64,000 nucleotides of DNA from Nostoc sp. UHCC 0926 (lineage in GTDB: Bacteria; Cyanobacteriota; Cyanobacteriia; Cyanobacteriales; Nostocaceae). The position numbers and the translations under genes are program-made. The stretch is taken from NCBI RefSeq assembly GCF_028623165.1, contig NZ_CP117768.1, forward strand, positions 2,480,001 through 2,544,000. The letters run 5' to 3'. Of this stretch, positions 58,055-64,000 are shown in pieces (the first letter of the stretch is position 1; every line of letters begins with the position of its first letter). Below the pieces are notes generated by a model. The model did not search any database and was not told the origin of the DNA. It worked only from the letters and a program-made list of their open reading frames with translations.

Positions 58055-59101
58055 ATGTCCCAAAAAAATGAAATACCTATTCTTGTTTTATCCATCCTAA
58101 TCACGGTTGGGCTAGTTGCTGGAGGTTTTTGGTGGTTCACCAGAAAGTCTGGTGTTGACCTAAATACAATTAATTCTGGTAGCACCAAAACGCCCCAAAC
58201 TGCATCACAACAACCTAGTGGCAATACTTTCGCCTCAGTACAGGATGTTCCTACAGGATTATTCAATTACGGAGGCAGTACATCTTGGGCACCGATTCGA
58301 CTGATAGTTGATCCAGGAATTCAAGCGGCGCGACCAGAACTTCGGCTGCGCTATGTAGAACCCAGCAATGAATCTCCTGGTTCTGGTACTGGTATCCAGT
58401 CACTGATAGACGGTCAATTAGCTTTTGCCCAGTCTTCCCGACCAGTTCTAGATCAGGAGTTAAGCCGTGCCCAGCAGCGTGGGTTCACTTTGAAACAAAT
58501 TCCTGTGGCAATTGATGGTTTGGCAGTCGCAGTTAACCCTAACCTCAATATCCCAGGACTAACGATAGAACAGTTAAAGTCAATTTATACAGGCAAAATC
58601 AATAATTGGAGCCAGGTGGGCGGCCCCAATATCCCGATTAAGCCCTATTCTCGCCGCATTGTTGATGGCGGTACAGTCGAACTTTTTGTTCAAGACATCT
58701 TGGGTGGTCAAGCTTTCAGCTCCAATGTGGAATTTATCTCCACAACCACCCAAGCCTTACAAAAATTGGCTGGTAGTCCTGGCAGCATCTACTACGCTTC
58801 TGCCCCAGAAGTGATTCCTCAATGCTCAATCAAAGCCTTGCCGTTGGGGCGGACGCAAGGGCAATACATTGCTCCATACCAAGAACCTTCTGTCCTCCCG
58901 TCTGAATGTCCTGGTAAACGGAACAAATTGAACACTGAGGCTTTCCAATCAGAAAAATACCCTATTACTCGCAATCTGTTTGTGGTGGTCAAACAGAATG
59001 GTCAGACTGAGCAGCAAGCAGGTGTCGCTTACGCCAACTTACTGCTGACTGAGCAGGGACAGGAACTGATTAGCCAAGCTGGGTTTGTCAAAATTCGCTG
59101 A
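58055..59101 (+). CDS. PstS-like phosphate-binding family protein, second copy, membrane-anchored
   Basis: A 348-residue paralogue of the protein at 55221 (roughly half identical by eye). The anchor is MSQKNEIPILVLSILITVG; the binding domain shares FNYGGSTSWAPIRLIVDPG, GSGTGIQSLIDGQLAFAQSSR, PVAIDGLAVAVNPNLNIPGLT, LKSIYTGKINNWSQVGGPNI and LLTEQGQELISQAGFV. It is preceded by a 294-base spacer, so it may have its own promoter. Last gene of the plus-strand set. No permease or ATPase is present. Confidence 0.85.
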   Translation: MSQKNEIPILVLSILITVGLVAGGFWWFTRKSGVDLNTINSGSTKTPQTASQQPSGNTFASVQDVPTGLFNYGGSTSWAPIRLIVDPGIQAARPELRLRYVEPSNESPGSGTGIQSLIDGQLAFAQSSRPVLDQELSRAQQRGFTLKQIPVAIDGLAVAVNPNLNIPGLTIEQLKSIYTGKINNWSQVGGPNIPIKPYSRRIVDGGTVELFVQDILGGQAFSSNVEFISTTTQALQKLAGSPGSIYYASAPEVIPQCSIKALPLGRTQGQYIAPYQEPSVLPSECPGKRNKLNTEAFQSEKYPITRNLFVVVKQNGQTEQQAGVAYANLLLTEQGQELISQAGFVKIR

Positions 59102-59145
59102 CAGGAGCGATCGCCTCCGGCGGGGCGTAGCCCATCGCACTCAGA

Positions 59146-59170
59146 CAGAGTGGCGGAAATCGCCGCTCTG
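59146..59170. terminator. Hairpin between convergent genes
   Basis: CAGAGTGGCG (59146-59155) pairs with CGCCGCTCTG (59161-59170), 10 bp with one G-T pair and a 5-base loop. It lies between the converging PstS-like and Crp genes. No T-run follows either way, so it may be a processing hairpin instead. Confidence 0.45.
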
Positions 59171-59179
59171 AACTGTGCT

Positions 59180-59938
59180 TTAACCAGCTCTATTAATCGA
59201 TTCTGCTGGCAAGCAAATGAGATTATCCCCTTGGGTGAGGATTAAGCCGCGTTGACGCAGCTTACCCATCAAGCGGGTGACGGTGACACGAGTCGAACCA
59301 ATCGCGCTCCCAATTTGGGCATGGGTGAGGGGGAAGGGCAGACAATAACCGCGAATCACATCAGGATCAGTGTCGCTCATTGCTGGCTCTCCATATTCCT
59401 CAATTAACAATGTGAGAAATCCTAAGAGGCGGTCAATTGTGCGGCGTTGTCCCAAGGCACTCAGCCACAGCAGCTTACGCTGGTGCTGATACCTAAAGGC
59501 ATCCATAACTTCGCGACGGAAGTGAGGCCAGTTGTCTAAGTCATGCCAGTACATCCACAGCACCGCAGTTTGGTCAACATGGGCGTAAGCCTGGAGTGTG
59601 AATGGTGACTGGGCAACAATTTCAAATGGCTGTCCCGCTCCCACAAAACCCAAGAACGCTTCTTCTGGGGTTCTGTTGATTCGTCGAGACGTTAGCTGAC
59701 TGGCAGTCGCACTCACTTGGGCGGTTCCTACCATGCGGATCGCACCCCTTTGCACCAAATATAGCAATCCAGGTCGGGCTGGAATGCGCTCATCTTTGCT
59801 AAAGGTACGGCAGCGGTAGTGTTCTTGAGCCCAGTCAAGAATTCGTTGCCAAGTTAAAAAAGGCCGTGATGCCTCAGAAAAGGAGGATGGAGATTGCATA
59901 GGTAACAAAGAGCGTTCGGCTGAAGACAAAGACGTCAT
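59180..59938 (-). CDS. Crp/Fnr-family transcriptional regulator
   Basis: A 252-residue Crp/Fnr-family protein. An N-terminal cupin-like sensor part (~35-150: FSKDERIPARPGLLYLVQRGAIRMVG, FLGFVGAGQPFEIV) precedes a helical linker and a C-terminal winged helix-turn-helix LTHAQIGSAIGSTRVTVTRLMGKLRQRGLI. The recognition helix GSTRVTVTRL is nearly that of NtcA, so it may read an NtcA-like GTA-N8-TAC site (inference). The ATG at 59938 is preferred over a TTG four codons before. Confidence 0.8.
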   Translation of the reverse strand: MTSLSSAERSLLPMQSPSSFSEASRPFLTWQRILDWAQEHYRCRTFSKDERIPARPGLLYLVQRGAIRMVGTAQVSATASQLTSRRINRTPEEAFLGFVGAGQPFEIVAQSPFTLQAYAHVDQTAVLWMYWHDLDNWPHFRREVMDAFRYQHQRKLLWLSALGQRRTIDRLLGFLTLLIEEYGEPAMSDTDPDVIRGYCLPFPLTHAQIGSAIGSTRVTVTRLMGKLRQRGLILTQGDNLICLPAESINRAG

Positions 59939-60206
59939 AAAAAGGTGCAAGGAGTGTCTTTGTGTTGGCGAGGCTTAACGCCTAACAGCGCCAGCCAATC
60001 CAAAGAATAGAAAGCAAATTACTCTCTACTCTTTTGTTATACTTCCTACTGTACAATGATGGTAGTAAAGTTTACTTACTATTCATCGATTATTCATCAA
60101 ATTTTATCCTCTTCTCATTTTTCTTCATCTAAATTAAATTTATATCGCAAGATAGATGACAGAAAATCAACAAATATATTTTACATGATTATTTAAATAA
60201 AATTAC
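59939..60206. promoter_or_regulatory. Spacer between divergent Crp-like and DALR genes
   Basis: A 268-base AT-rich spacer. It should hold the promoters of both divergent genes. No GTA-N8-TAC site with a correctly spaced -10 was found, and the direction of control is unknown. Confidence 0.35.
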
Positions 60207-61142
60207 GTGCATCAGAAATTACTAATTAGGAAATATACGTCAATTAAACAGCTATTATATAGTTATATTCTAAAAATACTAAGCATTGATACTTATAGCC
60301 TAGAAAATATATGCATAAAAGATAAAAAAATTCCTCTATATAAAGATAGAAATGAAGGTAGAGTTTTATATATCTCAAGTGTGGCCCTGCGGCTGTCAAA
60401 ATCTCAGAATCGAAAAGCTATGGAGCTTGCCAGTGCGATCGCCTCTGATTTATCGAAGACTTGTGGCGACGTTTTTAGCGTCCAAATTGTTCCCCCTGGC
60501 TGGATACATTTTGAATTAACTCACTTTACCTTAGCGGCTTGGTTACAAAGTCTTGCAGTGGGGAGTTTAGGAGGAGAGGGGGAGCAGGGGAGCAGGGGAG
60601 CAGGGGAGCAGGGGACAATTGATGCCCAATACAACTCTTGGAGAGGCTGCGCCAACGACGCCGCTCAGTACAAGTGCCCAATGCTTAATTCATTGTTTGC
60701 TGTTCAGTACGCCCATGCACGTTGCTGTTCGCTAGTGCTGATGGCTCACCGAGAAGGATTGATTAAACTTAGAGAACCAGTTCCAAATACTAGGTCAGCT
60801 TTTTGGAGTGTTATCTTCCCTAACCCTTTACCTTGGCTCAATTGTGATGGAACATTGCGGCTAAATCACCCAGATGAGCGTCGTCTAATTGCTGAGTTAG
60901 TGCAAGTAGTAGATAACATCGAGTGCCCTGATATTAGCGGTTCTGTGAAATGGGAAAAATTAGCGCTGAATTTGAGCCAAGCTTTTGAAAACTTCTGGTC
61001 TAATTGCCGGATTTGGGGTGAGGTGAAAATTACCTCACCAGAGGTAGCCCAAGCCAGACTTGGATTGCTTATGGCTACTCAGTCAGTATTAAGATATGTG
61101 CTAGAGGAAAACTTGGGTGTTTTTGCGCCCTTGGAATTATAA
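60207..61142 (+). CDS. DALR anticodon-binding domain protein (ArgS-like) with in-frame repeat insertion
   Basis: A 311-residue protein, start GTG. The N-terminal part (~45-115) resembles an arginyl-tRNA synthetase N-terminal domain. After the inserted segment come LFAVQYAHARCCSLVLMAHREGL and LVQVVDNIE... ARLGLLMATQSVLRYVLEENLGV, the DALR anticodon-binding domain. The catalytic HIGH/KMSKS core is absent, so it is not a full synthetase; role unknown. Between residues ~124 and 163 lies a low-complexity segment (GEGEQGSRGAGEQG and on) encoded by short repeats also found at 12430-12774; it keeps frame. Divergent from the Crp regulator. Confidence 0.75.
   Translation: MHQKLLIRKYTSIKQLLYSYILKILSIDTYSLENICIKDKKIPLYKDRNEGRVLYISSVALRLSKSQNRKAMELASAIASDLSKTCGDVFSVQIVPPGWIHFELTHFTLAAWLQSLAVGSLGGEGEQGSRGAGEQGTIDAQYNSWRGCANDAAQYKCPMLNSLFAVQYAHARCCSLVLMAHREGLIKLREPVPNTRSAFWSVIFPNPLPWLNCDGTLRLNHPDERRLIAELVQVVDNIECPDISGSVKWEKLALNLSQAFENFWSNCRIWGEVKITSPEVAQARLGLLMATQSVLRYVLEENLGVFAPLEL
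60575..60690 (+). repeat. Repeat insertion inside a coding frame
   Basis: Four exact tandem copies of GGAGCAGG (60581-60612), followed by GGAGAGGCTGCGCCAACG (about 60638-60657) and CGCTCAGTACAAGTGCCCAATGC, which match, in inverse orientation, parts of the composite repeat at 12430-12774. The block has no stop in the frame of the DALR gene. Confidence 0.8.
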
Positions 61143-61189
61143 ATCGGTAATGTCGCTTAGGTAGAAAATAAAAACTTTTATAATAGCTA

Positions 61190-61290
61190 TTGACTGAATG
61201 CATGACCTGGGCTACATTAGCAGGTGTGTGAGGAGCGAACCAGCTAGGGCACCGAGACGAAACACGGCCAGTCGTCGGTGTCCTTTCTGA
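61190..61290. ncRNA. Candidate small RNA (strand uncertain)
   Basis: A structured intergenic patch. On the plus strand: TATAAT at 61179-61184, a short ACCTG/CAGGT hairpin (61205-61225), a single-stranded stretch, and a strong terminator-like hairpin GGGCACCGA...CGA / TCGTCGGTGTCC (61247-61283) followed by TTTCTGATTT. On the minus strand the single-stranded part reads CTCCTCACAC, the core of Yfr1 small RNAs, between two hairpins, but no T-run follows on that side. Either a terminator region of the DALR gene or an sRNA. Confidence 0.4.
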
Positions 61291-61323
61291 TTTATATGGG
61301 TTAACTTTGAAAAAGTGCCCTGA

Positions 61324-62193
61324 TTACAGCAAAAACTTTTCAATTGCTACTGCTGCTCCGTCTTCCTCTACGCTAGGAGCTACCCACTGAGCGATCGCTT
61401 GCACTCCTGCTGGTGCGTTGCCCATAGCTACACCAAGTCCAACATATTCCAGCATTTCCACATCATTGAAGTTATCGCCAATAGCCATAATGTTGGCTGT
61501 CTGTAATCCCAGCAATTCTTCGGCTAGGTAACGCACAGCAGTTCCCTTATTCACAGAGGCGTTAGTTGCTTCAAAAAAGGTAGCAACAGACGTTGTGAGA
61601 TAAAGTTCAGCAGGTGTGTATTGGCGGCGCATATTCCCCAATAGCTGATCAATCACATCAGTGTCATCGCACAAAGCGAGAATTTTTGTTGGTTCATTCG
61701 TTAAGGTTTGGCGCAAATCACCTACGGGAATCGGGGTAATACCAGAACGTTCTGCATAAATTTGGGTTTCTCTAGTTAACTCACGGACGTATAGCTGATC
61801 ATTGATGTAAAAGTGGACAGATAGGAGCGATCGCAACTCAGGCTGCTCAAAATAGTCGATTAGCTTGTGGGCGATTTCCCTGGAAACAGCCCAATGGCGA
61901 TAAATTTTTTGGGTGATCGGGTCTTGAATCCAGGCTCCCTGATAGGCCATTAATGGTAGGGTAGAGCCAATGTCTTGGTGGAAGCGCAAGGCTGAACGAT
62001 ACATTCGACCTGTAGCGATCGCCACTTGAATTCCTCGGGCTTGGGCTGCAATAATCGCTTGCTTTACACCTGCACTGATGGCGTTAGAATGTCCAGCGAT
62101 CGTGCCATCTACATCCAAAACTAGTAGTTTAATGTCTTTTGCAGCAGCCTGATTATCAGTAGATGCCAAATGTGTGGCAGATGCTTTGTGCAT
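61324..62193 (-). CDS. Cof-type HAD-IIB hydrolase
   Basis: A 289-residue HAD-superfamily phosphatase. Motif I LLVLDVDGTIAGH (near residues 23-35), motif II ATGRMYRSA, motif III Lys near NKGTAVRYLAEELLGL and motif IV IMAIGDNFNDVEMLEYVGLGVAMGNA are all present, with the C2-type cap between. The Cof subfamily acts on small sugar phosphates and nucleotides; the substrate here is unknown. Divergent from polA with a 212-base spacer. Confidence 0.9.
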   Translation of the reverse strand: MHKASATHLASTDNQAAAKDIKLLVLDVDGTIAGHSNAISAGVKQAIIAAQARGIQVAIATGRMYRSALRFHQDIGSTLPLMAYQGAWIQDPITQKIYRHWAVSREIAHKLIDYFEQPELRSLLSVHFYINDQLYVRELTRETQIYAERSGITPIPVGDLRQTLTNEPTKILALCDDTDVIDQLLGNMRRQYTPAELYLTTSVATFFEATNASVNKGTAVRYLAEELLGLQTANIMAIGDNFNDVEMLEYVGLGVAMGNAPAGVQAIAQWVAPSVEEDGAAVAIEKFLL

Positions 62194-62405
62194 AATTTCC
62201 TAGATTTTAAGTTCCAGTAAGAGGTTAACAGGCTCTAGAAACCAGTGGGGAGTACTAAAGCTGCAAATACGTAGACATCAGTTTGTCTTAAATTATGTAC
62301 AGGAGCAATTGGTACGCAAAAACTGCGCTATTGTCGCTAAAGCCAAGGTGAACGAGCATCTGAAATTGCTAACTATCTGACAGAGCTTCTGGCTAAAATA
62401 GGGCT

Positions 62406-64000
62406 ATGTCTGAAACTTTCACTTCTGCAACCGCAACACGCCCCACGTTCATCCTTGTAGATGGGCACTCCCTCGCTTATCGTTCATACTTTGCTTTCGC
62501 CAAAGGGCGAGATGGAGGACTGCGGACTACAACGGGGATTCCTACCAGTATATGTTTTGGTTTTGTTAAGTGTCTGCTGGAGGTAATGGCAACACAACAG
62601 CCCCAAGCAATGGCGATCGCTTTTGATTTGGGCGAGGCAACTTTTCGCCACGAAGCTGACGAGACTTATAAAGCCGATCGTCCTGAAACGCCAGAAGACT
62701 TCATTCCCGACTTAGCAAACCTGCATGAGTTGCTCAATGGCTTCAATCTACCAATTTTCACTGCCCCTGGTTACGAGGCAGATGATGTTTTGGGAACCTT
62801 AGCACAGCGAGTAACTGCTGCTGGGTATAGGGTGAAGATTCTCACTGGCGATCGCGATTTATTTCAACTGATTGACTCTGACAAAGAAATCACTGTTCTG
62901 AATTTTAGTCCAGATGCCCTAAAGCGCTCTACAAATAGCATTACGGAATTTGAAGCAGAACAAGTCAAAGAGAAGATGGGCGTTTTACCTTCACAAATTG
63001 TGGATTTCAAAGCTCTTTGTGGTGATAAATCGGATAATATTCCTGGGGTCAAAGGAATTGGAGAAAAGACAGCAGTGCAGTTGCTAAATACCTATGGTTC
63101 CCTTGACCATATTTATGCTGCGTTAGATGAAATTAAAGGCGCAACTCAGAAAAAACTAGCAAGTGGTAAAGAAGATGCCGATAGGTCTCAATATTTGGCA
63201 ACTATAATTTTGGATGTTCCTATAGAAATTAATTTAGAAGATTGCAAATTAAAAGGATTTGATGCAAATCTCCTGACACCAATTTTAGAAAAGTTAGAAC
63301 TCAAGTTTTTTTTAGGGAAAATCAACGACCTGCAGCAACGTTTTGGTGGCAAAATTGAAGAAAAACAAGAAGCGAAAACAGACGCAATTAATCCCAATAC
63401 TAATTCAAAATTGAGCGCTGATGAAGATAATGATTTGTGGTTTTTCAGTGCTAGTGATACAGCAGCAGTTCCACAACAATCTACTTCCCCAATTACACCA
63501 CGCATCATCAATACCGAAGCCAAACTAACTGAGTTAGTGAAACTTTTGCAAAAATTCACTAATCCACAGACTCCTGTTGCTTGGGACACTGAAACCACCG
63601 ATTTAGAACCAAGAGACGCTGAGTTAGTAGGAATTGGTTGCTGTTGGGGAACGAAACCAGATGAGGTAGCCTATATTCCTCTGGGGCATAAAACTGGGGA
63701 AAATTTGAATAAAGATTTTGCGCTAGAAACACTACGCCCAATTCTCGAAAGTGCTGATTATCCCAAAGCTCTACAAAATGCCAAATTTGACCGCTTAGTT
63801 CTAAAGTGTCAAGGAATTAATTTGGCGGGAGTAGTGTTTGATCCGATGCTGGCAAGTTACATTCTAAATCCAGATTCGAGTCATAATTTGATGGATTTGG
63901 CGCAGCGATATTTGGGATTGATCGCAAAAAGTTACTTAGATTTAGTTCCTAAAGGTAAAACCATCGCTGATATAGATATTCCCGCCGTAGCAGATTACTG
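62406..64000 (+). CDS. polA: DNA polymerase I, N-terminal part, truncated by window end
   Basis: The frame runs from ATG at 62406 to the window edge (531 codons) without a stop. Residues ~10-300 are the 5'-3' exonuclease (FILVDGHSLAYRSYFAF, GYEADDVLGTLA, LTGDRDLFQLI, GDKSDNIPGVKGIGEKTA). A linker follows, then a 3'-5' exonuclease domain with the D-x-E motif AWDTETTDLEP (near residue 397) and NAKFDRLVLK. The proofreading motifs seen are intact. The polymerase domain lies outside the window. Confidence 0.95.
   Translation, partial: MSETFTSATATRPTFILVDGHSLAYRSYFAFAKGRDGGLRTTTGIPTSICFGFVKCLLEVMATQQPQAMAIAFDLGEATFRHEADETYKADRPETPEDFIPDLANLHELLNGFNLPIFTAPGYEADDVLGTLAQRVTAAGYRVKILTGDRDLFQLIDSDKEITVLNFSPDALKRSTNSITEFEAEQVKEKMGVLPSQIVDFKALCGDKSDNIPGVKGIGEKTAVQLLNTYGSLDHIYAALDEIKGATQKKLASGKEDADRSQYLATIILDVPIEINLEDCKLKGFDANLLTPILEKLELKFFLGKINDLQQRFGGKIEEKQEAKTDAINPNTNSKLSADEDNDLWFFSASDTAAVPQQSTSPITPRIINTEAKLTELVKLLQKFTNPQTPVAWDTETTDLEPRDAELVGIGCCWGTKPDEVAYIPLGHKTGENLNKDFALETLRPILESADYPKALQNAKFDRLVLKCQGINLAGVVFDPMLASYILNPDSSHNLMDLAQRYLGLIAKSYLDLVPKGKTIADIDIPAVADY

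Noticed and set aside
55221..59101. Phosphate ABC transporter operon (pst)
   Set aside because: Only binding proteins are present, with uncleaved anchors; no pstC, pstA or pstB.
1..64000. tRNA or rRNA genes and CRISPR arrays
   Set aside because: No T-loop-like GGTTCRANNCC with fitting arms and no evenly spaced direct repeats were seen; a tRNAscan run would be decisive.

Overview
The window reads as chromosomal DNA of a filamentous, heterocyst-type cyanobacterium close to Nostoc. Grounds: a high density of the HIP1 octamer GCGATCGC, moderate GC with AT-rich spacers, photosystem genes (IsiA/Pcb antenna proteins, NDH-1 subunits, an RbcR-like LysR regulator), short tandem heptamer and octamer repeats, and many dispersed palindromic elements of the kind seen in Nostoc/Anabaena. 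No rRNA, tRNA or CRISPR array was seen.

Layout. 0-1.4 kb: 3' part of an alpha/beta-hydrolase-AAA fusion gene that enters from the left. 1.6-8.7 kb: an iron-stress-type (isi) antenna cluster on the minus strand with four chlorophyll-binding CP43-like proteins (one carrying a C-terminal PsaL-like domain), flavodoxin and an IsiC-like alpha/beta-hydrolase. 9.8-16 kb: minus-strand sugar genes: a GtrA-fused polyprenyl-phosphate-mannose-synthase-like enzyme, a GT39-like membrane glycosyltransferase and a nucleotidyltransferase fused to a phosphomannomutase-like domain that has lost its catalytic motifs. 17-28 kb: a lipoprotein, a DUF1361 membrane protein, an unusual HNH-DnaB helicase fusion with a small partner gene, a baeRF-like protein, a truncated epimerase beside a MITE-like element, a divergent PEP-synthase-like protein, MgtC and an acyltransferase. 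29-38.8 kb: recF, a Ca2+-type P-ATPase, a propeller-transglutaminase, a PD-(D/E)XK nuclease, an intact phosphohexomutase and LapA. 38.8-43.6 kb: a small accessory patch (DUF433 remnant, DUF29, HicBA, Uma2 and Rpn/DUF4351-like nucleases, orphans). 43.7-53.4 kb: ndhF and ndhD with a toxin-antitoxin pair between them, a CGLC thioredoxin, a dead TnpB, NnrU and rbcR. 53.8-59.1 kb: a Ser/Thr kinase followed by three membrane-anchored solute-binding proteins that share one N-terminal anchor and have no transporter genes. 59.2-64 kb: a Crp/Fnr regulator, an ArgS-like DALR protein carrying an in-frame repeat insertion, a candidate small RNA, a HAD phosphatase and the 5' part of polA.

How genes work together. 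The antenna cluster is a coherent low-iron acclimation unit: extra chlorophyll proteins around photosystem I, and flavodoxin replacing ferredoxin. The mannose genes form a plausible lipid-linked mannose route. The kinase and orphan binding proteins look like a ligand-sensing module. The most unusual items are the HNH-DnaB fusion, the kinase/binding-protein module, the hydrolase-AAA fusion and the in-frame repeat insertion. Each is inferred from sequence reading only; no database search was run.
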